This document shows positions 10,078-20,760 of a stretch of 22,899 nucleotides of DNA, one piece after another. Positions within the stretch are counted from its first letter, which is position 1. Each line of letters starts with the position of its first letter. The position numbers were made by a program, and so were the translations under genes. Source of the DNA: Pelargonium cotyledonis (lineage: Eukaryota; Streptophyta; Magnoliopsida; Geraniales; Geraniaceae); NCBI GenBank assembly GCA_036897625.1, contig JAYMTA010000934.1, positions 1-22,899 on the forward strand. The letters run 5' to 3'. The notes below the pieces were generated by a model. It saw only the letters and a list, made by a program, of their open reading frames with translations. It was not told where the DNA came from and did not search any database.

Positions 10078-12820
10078 ATGCGCACCAATTGCTGCCACAT
10101 TTCGTTGTCTTTCCTTCTCAAATTTCTCAATTTCCTGCAGACATTCATCGGAGTATCGATCATAATCTACTCGGTATGGATGCTCGATCAATGGAATCAT
10201 CGCATTCCCAGCTCTCCTCCTTCGGCTCCTGCGCCCGATTCCTCCTTCAATTCCCATCCGGCTAGGGTTTCCAATTACGTCATCCCTTCCAGTTTGCTTG
10301 TTGGGATGGTTTCCGGGATTGAGAACGAGCTGGCTCTGCAATCTATCAAGCTTCCCGCGCCATGGTGCCCCCTTCAATTTTAACTTCTACTTTATTTTTA
10401 ATTATTTCATATTATTTTGGTTTCTTATTGATTTGAATTTTATGCCGTTGATTTATGGTTGTTTTCTAGAATCCATTCAATTAATTGCAGTCTTGTTGAC
10501 ATTTTGAGTTTGAATTACAGGTTTCTGGTTTTGGGTAATAAATGAATTAGATTTTCTTTTTAGAGCTATAAATGTTAAGAATTTTATTATCCATATTGTT
10601 TCCTTTTCTGTACTTCCATGTTCAGCTCAAGAACCAGTGTATTTGAATTTTAAGATGCAGTTTCACTTCTCTTTGTTTTAAGTTCATTTTTCATAATTGA
10701 AAATGTGTATTGGCTCTTGTGGGTATTAATTGCAGAATCTCCTATTTCTTGTGGCAGGTTTATCTATTCATTTATGTGCTTGGGCATTTTCCTGTGTTGT
10801 GTTACCTTCATTGGTTGCATTGCAGCCGAAGCAATAAATGGTTGCTGCCTTTGTTTTGTATCCTCCCTTATGATGCATCTGTGATTCAAGTGTTGTATCA
10901 ATTTTTTGTTGTAAAAGTAGGTGTAGTCGTAGATACTACTTAGAATGTGAAACCCTAACTCCAGAAATTTTAGTACTCCCTACGTCCCAAAATGATTGTA
11001 CTTGTCTCCATTTTGAGATAAATCAAGGAAAATTTAGTTAGTATGATATACTAACTTATTATAAAGATATTATTGACAATTCATGCATAACTAACATACT
11101 AAAAAAAAAAGGAAAGAAAACTCATTTTTGGACAAAAATTCAATAGAAACAATACACTCATTTTGGGATAGAGGGAGTAGTAGAGTCCAATACTCCAATT
11201 AAGAAAAGAACTTTGAACTCTATAACTATCATCACTGCATCTTTCCTTAACCTTGTAAAAATGTTAGTACACACTTCTCATTACTATACTTGTTATACTG
11301 GAAGCAACTTTGGTGGCATTTATTGCAATTGATCGTCGCTGGTACAAGGTATATGACCACCACCTAACACACACACACACACACAAAATAAACAAATAAA
11401 TAAATTCACTAACATGCTAATGTGCCATACTTTTATGTGCTCCAATAATTGCAGGATCTTCCATTTGACCCAACTGGAGAACTTGAAAGCCTTAGATCTT
11501 TCATTGAAGAAAACATTGATATTTTCAAGTGGGTAGGCATTACTGTGGTTGTAATTCAGGTAAATAATGGGATTCATTTTCATATTTGTTTGTTTTTGTG
11601 TTCATTTGTCCATTATTTTCTCAAAATCGTTGTTTTAATATATTCAGGCATTATCTCTACTACTGGCCATAATTCTTCGAGCCACGGTTGCTACTCGAAG
11701 GTCCAGCTATGATTGCGAGGATGATTATGAGAATGCTAATGGTAGAACTTGGGAGCCACTGCTAAACCCACAATCAAGCCAAAAACACGGTGCTCACTCT
11801 GACATCTGGAGTTCACGAATGAGAGAGAAGGTTTGTTTTGATAATAGTTAGTCATAATATCTATTATATAAATATTCAAAATCCTCTATGATTTAACTGT
11901 CACCAGCTAATCCTAACTTCACATTACTTGAATATGGCACAGCTCTTTCAACCTCTTTTCTCATTTTTGTTTTTCTTTTCTTTTCTTTTTTATGACAAAT
12001 TAAGCTCTGTTTCAGAAATTTTAGAAATTGTAAATTAAAGGACACTATAAAATATACAAAATAAATTATTTTCGGGTCATTTCACCCAAAATCTGAGGAT
12101 TCAATTGTCGTCTACCTGCTGGTGGTGGGAGAGTTGTATGGAAATGAAAAAGAGAAAAAAGGTTCCCATTATCTAATTTTCTATCCATTCAATAGTTGTA
12201 GGCATTCATATATAGAAGATGTGGAGGTCTGGAATTTTTTTTTTTTTTTGTAGAGGTCCCTGTTATGGTGATATACCCCATTGGAAACTAAATGCGATAT
12301 CCCAACAGCCCTACTAATATTTTTTTAGTTTGTTCTTTCTTCCTCATACTCAATATAAGTCCGTCATTTGGTTGGTGTTACTGTTACATTTTGTTTGCAG
12401 TTGATCACGTCTGCTTGTTTATGAAGTATACTTTAACATCTTAAGCTGGGCCAATTATATCTTCTCATTGATTGTCTTGCAAGCTTAAATTTTGTTTGTG
12501 CTTTCAGTTGCCACAAGGTTTGAAGTTTCAGTTCATTAGATTACCTGTAAATATTGTATTGTTAGCGTACTGCTCTGCTCTCTCTAATGAATTCTTGGAG
12601 GTCACTGCGATTTTTCAAAACTCAATTTTCTTAACCCAACCATTTTTGCAATTTGCAACTATTCAAGGGCATGCTTGTTGATAGTTTCATAAAAATGGAG
12701 TTCTAACAGCTCAACGATTTTTTTTTCTTCCACTTATAATCATGCCATCTTTTTACTTGTCCGCTGCAGTATGGATTGAACAACGGTGAGAAATATAACA
12801 CACCGAATCAAAGTGCATGA
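10078..12820 (+). CDS. TET18: Tetraspanin, TET18/TOM2A clade (six exons, 268 residues)
   Basis: Coding exons: 10078-10364, 10758-10857, 11268-11348, 11455-11559, 11648-11830, 12770-12820; all introns are GT-AG, phases agree and the sum is 807 nt. Tetraspanins are four-pass membrane proteins that organise membrane microdomains; TOM2A in this clade is a host factor for tobamovirus replication at the tonoplast. Predicted membrane segments are about 10-35, 97-119, 130-150 and 182-204. The first outer loop (about 36-95) is Ser/Pro-rich and the second short, without the animal-type CCG motif. After TM2 comes [12 protein letters not shown], then [20 protein letters not shown] between TM3 and TM4, and a C-terminal tail with [12 protein letters not shown], all as I remember Arabidopsis TET18. 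The start [12 protein letters not shown] matches the family start. A Stowaway MITE lies in intron 2. Recognition is by memory, not search. Confidence 0.93.
10976..11177. mobile_element. Stowaway-type MITE in tetraspanin intron 2
   Basis: The terminal inverted repeats ctccctacgtcccaaaatga (left) and its counterpart ending gggatagagggag (right) agree at about 17 of 20 positions, and the element is flanked by TA duplications (10974-10975, 11178-11179). Its 202 bp carry no coding sequence. Stowaway elements are non-autonomous relatives of Tc1/mariner transposons. It sits within intron 2, about 90 bp upstream of exon 3, and leaves the splice signals intact. Confidence 0.88.
11367..11385. repeat. 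(AC)n microsatellite in tetraspanin intron 3
   Basis: About nine uninterrupted AC units, followed by an A-rich (aaataaac) stretch. This is a simple repeat and probably length-polymorphic. Confidence 0.9.
11831..12769 (+). other. Intron 5 of the tetraspanin gene (939 bp)
   Basis: This is the longest intron of the gene, between the donor after ...MREK and the acceptor before YGLN. It is AT-rich with a T run at about 12235-12250. Short open frames inside (for example 12472-12681) have no family resemblance. I see no transposon with clear ends. Confidence 0.8.
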
Positions 12821-13065
12821 AGAGCAGATATCTTAAAGAGTGAGGAAATCACGGATCATTGGGCTGCAGCAAACATACCAACAGTTGCACCATGGATCCA
12901 TTGCTTCTTTGTTTGTATTCAGAACATATTAATATTTGATGTACATAGGTTGTTCTTGGAAGTTTCTCTAGTTTGAAAATGGAACTATGCTACCAAGGCA
13001 TTGTCTTTCTTAACTTTGCTCACTACTGTTTGTAACAAAATTTCGAATGATTTCGTCTTCTTATA
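12821..13065 (+). other. 3' UTR region of the tetraspanin gene
   Basis: This non-coding sequence follows the TGA at 12818-12820. It has T-rich and tgta-like elements near 12930-13030 (ttgatgtacatagg, gtttgtaac) that fit plant polyadenylation regions, but no canonical AATAAA. The cleavage site is not determined. Confidence 0.45.
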
Positions 13066-13295
13066 TTCCCGCCGTTCTAAAATGGGTGTCTTGTTTCTAT
13101 TTTTTGCAAAAATTAAAAATTGTCTTATCATTTAGTGTGTTTCTAATATTACCCTCACTTTTTCACCTATACTCCCATATGCTCATTTGTCCATGTGCAT
13201 AAGTGATAAGGGTAACATGAGAAAAATAATAATATAATAACCTACAAATAGCAACAAGACACTTATTTTGGGATCAAAAATTTAGACGGAGAGAG
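13066..13295. mobile_element. Degenerate Stowaway-type MITE between the two genes
   Basis: The left end ttcccgccgttctaaaatgg and the right end (reverse complement begins ctctctccgtctaaa) correspond to the Stowaway terminal repeat, with TA on both sides (13064-13065 and 13296-13297). The subterminal cttgtttct and its inverse caagacactta also pair. At 230 bp it has no coding capacity. It is more diverged than the copy at 10976, so probably older. It lies in the gap between the convergent 3' ends. Confidence 0.8.
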
Positions 13296-13888
13296 TATAT
13301 ACTTTTATCTTGAATCAAGATGAGATGAACATATACTTGTTTATAACAACCAATATGGTAAGTGGCAAATGCCAATCTAATCTTCTGGTATCATCCTTGG
13401 GTTGTGTTTTTAAATTACCAAATGAAATTTGCTAAGAGAACTACAAAACTATTTTCGCCGCTAGTTCTGTTAACTTTTTAATTATTTTGCTAACGTGATG
13501 ATCCAACTGTATTGGCTGACGCGAGTTTTTAACCCCAAAAATATAAAGTCAGTTAGTAGAAAGAAGAAAAAAAGGAATAAAGAAAGCTGTCCCAATGAAA
13601 CCTTTAATTCCAACCACAGTACCAGTGAACTATTCAAGTCCCATCCATAACCACTAATCGCAGAACACTACAGTTATTCTATAATGTGTACAAAAGTTGA
13701 AGCAACACTAACAGAAAATACAGATAGACAATATACAAAATATTAGATGTCACAATAACAGATATGGTGGTGAGCACTAGCACAAAAGTACCATTCCTTA
13801 AAAATCAGACCACACATACAAAAATAACAATAGTTGCAAATACAAAGAAAAGGACAGCAAATGGAAAGGCCTCTTCACAGCCCCCTCC
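13296..13888. other. Remainder of the convergent intergenic gap, including the TRM 3' UTR
   Basis: The part nearest 13888 is the minus-strand 3' UTR of the DUF4378 gene, probably reaching to about 13600. I see no perfect AATAAA on the minus strand. The rest (13296-13600) is AT-rich without a recognisable element. Confidence 0.4.
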
Positions 13889-16800
13889 CTACCTGTCAGT
13901 CAAATCAACCACAGCCTCTTCCACAAGCTCTTGTAGCAACTTCCCTTCTATTTCCTTCCCTACACTATCTACTTGCAATCTCATGTGCTCAACCCACCCA
14001 TTACCCACCAATTCCTTCCCTACCACCCTGTCAACCACCAGGCTGTTCATGTCCCCCACATACTCCTCCCCCCTACAACATCCCTCCTCGCTATAAAACC
14101 ATTCCTTTATTCGGGCCCACACGCCGTCCGCCAAATTTGCCGATGTGCCGTCTGGTGTCCCTCTATTGTCAGACCCATAACTAATTATTTCTGCTGCCAG
14201 TGCTGCGTTAACACAATCAAATACAAGCTTCCGGTTCGACCTCCTTTGCCTTCGCTTGCCTTCGTGCAAAGGCTCCTCAATCAGGTTGGCATATTTATCT
14301 CTCAACGATGGGTCCAAAGGGCTGTCGGGTGAGTGCCATCTGGAAAAAAATGAGTCTGATCGGACCTCACCGTCGAGGCCAGCCGTAGATAGTAGCATTC
14401 GGACAGAGGCAAGCCATTCTTGTTCTTCCTCCATGGTACCTGATGTGGCCAAAGGACCTAGGGGGTATGGAGTGGCCGCCTCTGTGCAAAAATCATCCCA
14501 GGAAAGTGTTCGAGCAATGGATCCTATAGGCGGTGATTTATCAATCAAGTTAGATTGTTTGGGGTGAATAGATCCATGAATTCCTGTTATCACCAGAGTA
14601 GTCATTAATACATAAGCTGAGAAATGAGGCAAAATGGAAAATTAACTAGTGTCAACTAAAAATGTACCTCGCTGGCCTAGCTTTATACAGCCAGAAGATG
14701 CCATAGCTGCTGCATTATAATCCTCTTCAAAAGGCGGTTCCAAGTCCAGATTCTCGTATACATTACCTACAGGCTTTGCTACAGAAATTCCTGCCTGAAA
14801 GAAACCAAGACATCTCTAGATGAATACTTTTTCTCAACTAAAATAAATAAAAATTCAAATTTATGAAAGCCATAGTTGGTGCTAAGTAAAAATAGATCCA
14901 TTCAACAACTGTCAATCTTCTTTTTCGTTTTAGGTGATATTCAAGCTTAATTCAAAGATGTCATCTCATAAGTTCACTATAGAACGACAGTCCTATAAAA
15001 CTTCACTATTCCAGCACATGATATAAATGTAAGGATACGTTTTAGTTTCCTAGAAAGTCATTATATTGCACACCATCTCGGGGTCAATGTTCTTGTCAAC
15101 ATTATACCCTCAAAATCTATTATTAATTTGAAGAGATAACTAGTCAAAGCCAGGGTGTTCAAGTTTCAACATAAATGAGAATATATGTTAGTATTGTCCC
15201 CCGAGAAATATTATAAAACCAACTAATGACCTGTAACTGACACTTCTCTCCTTGTAAAGGATGAGAGATGGAGTTCGAACCCCCTGAAACTGTTTAGGTG
15301 CGAAACAAGTCTTTCTCTTTTTAGTAAACAGAAAACAAAAACAGGATGCACCATGACATCATTATAAAATAAACCGTGAGTGACAGATTAAAGAATATTA
15401 CCTCTTGAGAAACAATGCTTTGCTTTTGTTCCATGCCAGTTAGATCTAGAGAGTCTTCGCCACATAGACCAGGAGTCAAATACTTTTCAAGGGCACCGCC
15501 ATTATTCAATGGAGATGCAGTGATAACATGAGGATGTGACAGAGATCCCACTGCTTCAGTGGTAGAAGATTGAGACTCATCTTTCGATTGGGATGCACTG
15601 GATCTTTCTTTATCCAATCTTTTACTCCTCGAGAAAAACAAACTTGAAACTTTCCCTTTCAATGATGATTTCATACTCTTTGCCTTTGTGAGCTCCATGG
15701 GAACAAGTGATTTGCCAACCTCATGATCTGAGGCTTCAGCATTCAGCCTAGAACCATATACTGTAGATGTCACAGGGAGGGATTTTGACCTCAAAAGATT
15801 TATAGGAGAATTATCTGCATCTTCTTCTTCTCGGACATCACTAGTTAAGATTGAAATTGATCCCCTTGGTTCCTGATCCCCGCAATTGTCGTCTTCCTTG
15901 GATTTCACCAATTTCTTTGAATCAGAAAGAGCAAGCATTTCTCCCAGTGTACTAGAGCTTCTTCGGACATGTTTCTGTTCTACAGAACTTCCATTGGATG
16001 CCATCATGGCCCATCTCTCGGAAAGTCGCTTCTTGGCTTCTCTGCAAACTGATGACTCTGGCGAACAAGATGTATGACTGAATGAGGAAGAAAAAGGACT
16101 ACCAAACCTATTGAGGTAATCCCATGAATATCTAGATGTTGGTGACATGACTTCTGAATCACTAAGATTTCCCTCAGCATATTCATTTTCTGATTTGTTA
16201 AACGAACTCTCATCACCAATATAGCCATTGGAGAATACAGATGAGAGCAATGTCTCATCCCTTCGGTGACCCATAAAATTTTCACGCACCTGCTGAGTAA
16301 TCTCTTTAGCCACTTCTCTTGATTCTCGTGCCTCGTCATCTTCAGTTTCCACAAATAAATCTTCTCCAGGTAAAATTCTTGGAGGCGGCAAAGGGAGGGA
16401 AACCACAGCCTTAACGTCATGAGTCTTTCCAGGTGTAGGCTTCAATACCACTATTTGAGTTGGTTGATTATGATACTCTTCAACATTTTGATTGGCAAAC
16501 GTAGAAGAATAACCCGTGTTACTTTTGTCCCATCCAGTCACTTGACCTGCTTGAGTTGGTTTCTTAATCGGTTTATCAATCTTCTTCCCTAGTCCAGCAA
16601 GTTTCTCTTCATCAACCATTTTAGCAGGCCTAAGAACAGTGATACGTTTTGTCTCAGGCGGAGGTGGAATTGACTGCATATCATACAAGTGCTGAGAGAA
16701 AAGAGAATTTGGTTCTTGCAAAAACTTAAGGAATAAATCTTTATTGGAACTTAAAACCTCTAATGCTTCGTGAAATTCCTTGGACTGGCGGAGTTTATCA

Positions 16801-18088
16801 TCTGTGGCCAGACGTTTTGCTTCCAAGAACTTCTGACGTACAAGATCCATTTTCTTCTCATTAATATTTTCGGAATACCTTATCTTCTGTGGCGATTTCT
16901 CTCTGACACAATTTGCCTTCTGAGATTGCTGCCAGATCTCATAAACATCTCTGCATTCATTCGGTCCCATATATTCACTTTGCATTCCTTTGTCCAAACA
17001 GCCATCTTCTTGTTGCCAACATCCTACACCAGAATGACTCAAACTGCGCCTTGAATAACCTTTCGGATGACTTCTAACTGCAGCCGAATCAGACTGCTGC
17101 CGTGGGAGGGTATCAAGGCCCATCAATTTGGCAACCACGTTGGGTGGGTTATGCCTACAGTCTCCTTCTTTTGACAGTTCTTGGGCAATGAGCATCTTTA
17201 TGGGCATTCTGTTTGCTTTATCGTATGAAGTTTTACTTAACTTGGACACAATCTGCATGCAGGTGAGAATATAGGAATAGTTAAACTCTAGAAAAATAAA
17301 TAAAATGAAGTAGCACAAAATTTGTTTCACCTCTAGTTAGTGGTATTACCTGTTTTTCCTCTATGTGATCTCCAAGGGGGAGACTCAACATCCTAGCGAC
17401 ATCTGATTGACTCCTTGAGAGTGAAGGACCTGCTTATTGTATCACCCCAATGTCAATAAAATCTGGCTTTAATTTATAATTAAGATTCCAGAAGAAGAAA
17501 AAAAAAAAAGATGCCACAAGTTATGTAACAATGAGGACTCCTAACTTAAAATGTGATGATTTAAAATCTCAATTGAGCTGGCAGTGTCATTCAGTTTTAT
17601 CCTTGTGAGTAATGAACCTTTGATTGATGGATAAGATACAACTTAAAGAAGCAACTTAATACCTGCCTGTGATGGCAGTCAATATCAACCAAAGAAATAT
17701 CAAGCTAGCAGTAAATACTTCTGTATTAGATAGAGTATAATGTCTTGAAAAGGGAAATGCCAATTCAACAGCTAGCATTAAACACCATTCTATTCGCACA
17801 AAAAATCACAGAAAAAGAGATAACAGAGTGGTAGATGAAGCAGAAAACATTTCAAGTTATCCATAAAGGTAAGGAACACCTCTCAAGAGAACGAATTAAA
17901 TCAACAAAGAGCAGAAGCAAGGAAAGGAAATCACCATCGCAATGTGGACGATCTGTTAGCAGCTTGTTTCCAGCTACACCTATACTTAAATCAAACATGT
18001 TCACCATTCTCCCCAAGCATCCTGGAAAAGATTTCTCAATATTGTGAACTTTTCTATTCTGAATTGCATTCATTTCAACTCCTGCCAT
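13889..18088 (-). CDS. TRM/LONGIFOLIA-related protein with VARLMGL motif and DUF4378 (five exons)
   Basis: Coding exons in transcript order: 18088-17935, 17429-17350, 17252-15402, 14794-14668, 14583-13889; GT-AG introns, matched phases, 2907 nt, 968 residues. The family includes TON1-recruiting-motif proteins, which bring TON1/PP2A complexes to cortical microtubules and influence cell shape. The N-terminal block FPGCLGRMVNMFDL is at about 21-34, NVVAKLMGLDTLP (VARLMGL motif) at about 117-128, the middle is Ser-rich and disordered, and the DUF4378 region is about 760-965, ending VVDLTDR. The large third exon is one uninterrupted frame of 617 codons. In-frame ATGs lie at 18124, 18088 and 18073; 18088 has the best context (G at -3 and +4), while MNAIQ at 18073 resembles family starts. 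I believe it corresponds to Arabidopsis At2g20240 (TRM17) or At4g28760 (TRM20), from memory. Confidence 0.9.
14795..15401 (-). other. Intron 3 of the DUF4378 gene, holding a SINE-like insert
   Basis: The 607-bp intron lies between ...SIVSQE and AGISVAKP. It has the donor gtaatatt and the acceptor ttctttcag. It contains a tRNA-like SINE fragment in the opposite orientation near 15210-15330; the rest is AT-rich. Confidence 0.75.
15210..15330 (+). mobile_element. tRNA-derived SINE-like fragment
   Basis: gagttcgaacccc (about 15271-15284) is an almost perfect RNA polymerase III B box. About 35-40 bases before it, acctgtaactgacacttctc resembles the A-box neighbourhood of plant tRNA-derived SINEs, and a T-rich stretch follows (ctttctctttttag). 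No target-site duplication is clear and the 5' end seems decayed. It lies in an intron, antisense to the gene. Confidence 0.5.
17430..17934 (-). other. Intron 1 of the DUF4378 gene (505 bp)
   Basis: Donor gatg|gtgatt at 17934 and acceptor gcag|gt at 17430. It contains an A run near 17500 and no recognisable insert. Confidence 0.8.
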
Positions 18089-19000
18089 TACAAAACCCAA
18101 TAAGAAAGGAAGAGGAATTTTCATCAACTGGATTGCAGCTACAAAATACCTGTTGATGTTTAGACATTCCACACAGAAAATAAAGTTGCAAAACAACCAA
18201 TATAAATCAAAATCAAAACTTTTGTAGACAAAAGGTAACAAAACAAACCCAGGAATGAAATTTAAGCTAATTGACCGGTTAGGACCCAAAGAATTGAGGG
18301 GTAAAAGTCACATCTCCTGATGAAGAACAGGTGTGAAAAGTTAGAGAAAGAGAGAAAAAAAAAACATTCCCTCCAAGCTCCAGAACAAGCCAATCAGTTG
18401 GCGATAAGACTTGATTAAAGGGAAATAGGAATATAGGGACCTCTCCAGAGAAAAGGAAAAAAATTGCAAAATAATATTTGATGAAATATCACATCATTTG
18501 TCCTATTAGACCTGAACAAACTCAAAGTAACGGAACAAAAAGAGAAAGGAATTTAGAGAAATAGAGCACTGATCAGAGCCCCAGAACCGCCCACATTGGA
18601 CCTGGTCGGACACACAAATGGTAGCATCACCATCGTATACACTAAAAAGCCCTAAAAATTCCCAAATAGCACCATCAATCAACCATCTGTAAACTAAATT
18701 ACACACATATTTAAGATCACAATAAAGTAAACAGACCTACAAAAAAGCAGAAAAGATGTTCAAATTCACGACAGACACTCAGAAAAAGAAAAGCTGTAGC
18801 TGGCAGTAGCAGCTGAAATAGCAGCAGAAGAACAAACAAAGCAGATTCGAAGAAACAGCCACAGAAAGAGAAAGATCGGAAGAGAGAAACCGGAACTGAG
18901 AAAGGAAAAGTAGGAGCAGTTTCAGAGAGAGGAAATGCGTACACAGAGAGGGAGGTGTGGCCGGAATCTGACATTCCGATGGGATCTGATGCGGCGATCG
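18089..19000 (-). promoter_or_regulatory. 5' leader of the DUF4378 gene, probably spliced
   Basis: On the minus strand this region is pyrimidine-rich near 18970-18750 (cttccgatctttctctttctg), as in plant 5' leaders, and AT-rich with candidate acceptor sites (ttttgtag, aatccag) just before the start region near 18140-18125. A 5' UTR intron is therefore likely, but its limits cannot be fixed from sequence alone. An 85-codon minus-strand frame (18974-18717) is present and could act as an upstream ORF if transcription begins before 18974. Confidence 0.4.
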
Positions 19001-19052
19001 GGTGGATCCGGACGGTGCCGCGCAGGGCAGTGCTGTGGAGAGGAAAGAGGAC

Positions 19053-19087
19053 GGTCAGGTCTGGTCCGGTCCGGTCTGGTCTGGTTT
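19053..19087. repeat. Pentamer repeat GGTCY x7 upstream of the DUF4378 gene
   Basis: Seven consecutive 5-bp units: ggtca, ggtct, ggtcc, ggtcc, ggtct, ggtct, ggttt. On the gene's strand this reads as tandem gacc-type units. It lies in the proximal promoter or first leader exon. A TTATTTAT stretch at about 19161-19169 on the minus strand is a weak TATA-like candidate upstream. Confidence 0.8.
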
Positions 19088-19249
19088 GGCCGGAGGTTGA
19101 TGATGGTTCCGATTACGAAGTGGTAGTGAGTGCTGGTGGTGTTGTTTCATGTGGAGATAAATAAAATTTCGCATTTTTCGTTTTCAACAAATGGAGCGTT
19201 TGCTTCGCACTCGCGACGTTGTGCGCGTGGAATCTGGAAGCGGTGACTC

Positions 19250-19286
19250 TATTTTATTTATTTTATTATTATTATTATTATTATTT
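19250..19286. repeat. (TTA)n microsatellite
   Basis: About seven tta/att units after a short tttta run. A simple repeat with no coding significance. Confidence 0.85.
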
Positions 19287-20342
19287 ATGTGTTTGAGAGC
19301 TTGGGGTCTTAGTCTAGTGGTGGCCTACGAATTCAACCCTATGAATATGATAATTCAAATGCTACAGATTTGGTTTAAGATTTATTTTTCTCATTTGTGT
19401 TGAGAGTAGGGAGTTTTGGTTACGTTGAAATGGCTGTTGTCCCACGCTGTAAAATTAGAAAGAAAAATGAATAAATAAAGTTGTAGGTGAAATTCTACTA
19501 ACAAAAATACACATATATATCGCTATAATGTAGTTTATTGGCTCACGGTTGACCTACTTATTAGTTTTACTACAAATCTATACATATCACAATCGACATA
19601 ATCTTTGTGGTCGACTTGTTGAACCACTCACAAACATCTTAGTGGTCGACCACAATATTCATTCTAGTAAACGAAAAAACATCAGAAAGTTTATACAACG
19701 GATGTCGCATCTTCATTAACAAAAGAAATTGCATAACACGTTGGGAGAGAACGTGGAGTTAAAAGCTCTATCTCCCCAAAAAATTTACGAACATATATTG
19801 AGATTCTCGTGGAATGAGCATTTCACGTACATGACATGTTCAGAAGGAGGCAAAAAGATCAACAAGTTCTAAACAAGTAACACATGTTTAAAATATTATT
19901 CCATATAGATTTAAAATAAAATTTGAACGAATATATCTGACGAACGAATTTGCTAGAATAAATATAAGTGAAAACTCCTGCCTAAATACTATAGGGTTGA
20001 ATGATGACATATTTGTATTTTTAGATATTGGTTAGTCTACAGTGGCATGTGTAGTGTGTTTGTGTTGTCAAGTAAACCCGTGGTTGTAGATGCAATGCAA
20101 GTACAGTACTAGATGGAACATGTTCCATTTTAATGGCATCCTCTTCACGACAAAACATTAATGACAATTAAGACTGGATTTTGTACACAAATGTTTCTAC
20201 ATCACTTAATCATGTCAAATGTGTAATTTTAGCTAATATATCATACCCTTAATCACAAAAAATTATCCATAAGATGTCGTATCATATCTATACCGAGAGT
20301 GTAACCTTAAAATCATCTATAAAAAAATTAACTTATGAAAAA
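19287..20342. other. AT-rich intergenic DNA with a 12-bp palindrome
   Basis: No gene is visible here. ttgtggtcgac (19605-19615) and gtcgaccacaa (19645-19655) form an 11-bp perfect inverted repeat with a 29-nt spacer; gtggtcgaccac (19642-19653) is itself a perfect palindrome. Near 19303-19316, ttagtctagtggtgg resembles a polymerase III A box, but no matching B box follows at tRNA spacing. Confidence 0.6.
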
Positions 20343-20760
20343 GTTAGTTTTTTTTTTTTTTGTGGTGTGAAAGACTCAATTTAATCCACAAATTTTTATG
20401 TTTTAATTCAGTTACCAACTATTATTAGAGCAATTGGTTTAAAGTGTTTGCTCCTTCTAAATGTCTCAGGTTTAAACAATTACTTTTCTGATTTTATTTT
20501 TTCTTAAAATTCAAAATAGTCTATAAACTTTCAAATATTGATAAAATTAACTTCATGAACTTTTGAAATTTCAAGAAACAAATTGACTCGATAGCAAAAA
20601 ATTTAAGGACTATTTTTAATCGAATCAACATGCGAAAGTTTAAAAACTAAATTGAGTCGAAACACGAAATTCAATAACAATTTCGAGTTAGAAATTTCTA
20701 AAGACCAAGTTAGATCTAAACAATAAAAATTCGGGACCAAATTGATTTTTTTTCTTTTTC
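20343..20760. repeat. Inverted/tandem repeat cluster with a possible SINE remnant inside
   Basis: The left arm (actcaatttaatcc...aatttttatg, about 20370-20402) aligns with the reverse complement of the right arm (tcaatttggtcccgaatttt, about 20747-20722). Between them, the motif (g)accaaattga-(c/t)cga recurs in degenerate form at about 20577, 20610, 20645, 20703 and 20735, a spacing of roughly 33-36 or a multiple. At 20425-20478, agcaattggtttaaagtg and caggtttaaac resemble decayed polymerase III A and B boxes. I cannot assign a transposon family. Confidence 0.45.

Noticed and set aside
11320-11583. Minus-strand frame over tetraspanin exons 3-4
   Set aside because: It is antisense to well-supported exons and spans the AC microsatellite.
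15886-17054. Plus-strand open frames inside the DUF4378 gene
   Set aside because: They lie antisense to a 617-codon exon with clear family motifs and have no recognisable domains of their own.
19303-19330. tRNA gene, from an A-box-like ttagtctagtggtgg
   Set aside because: No cloverleaf and no B box at the right distance; at most a SINE scrap.
18935-19403. Plus-strand frames rich in Arg/Gly/Val near the DUF4378 promoter
   Set aside because: They come from the pentamer repeat and the (TTA)n microsatellite and have no domain resemblance.
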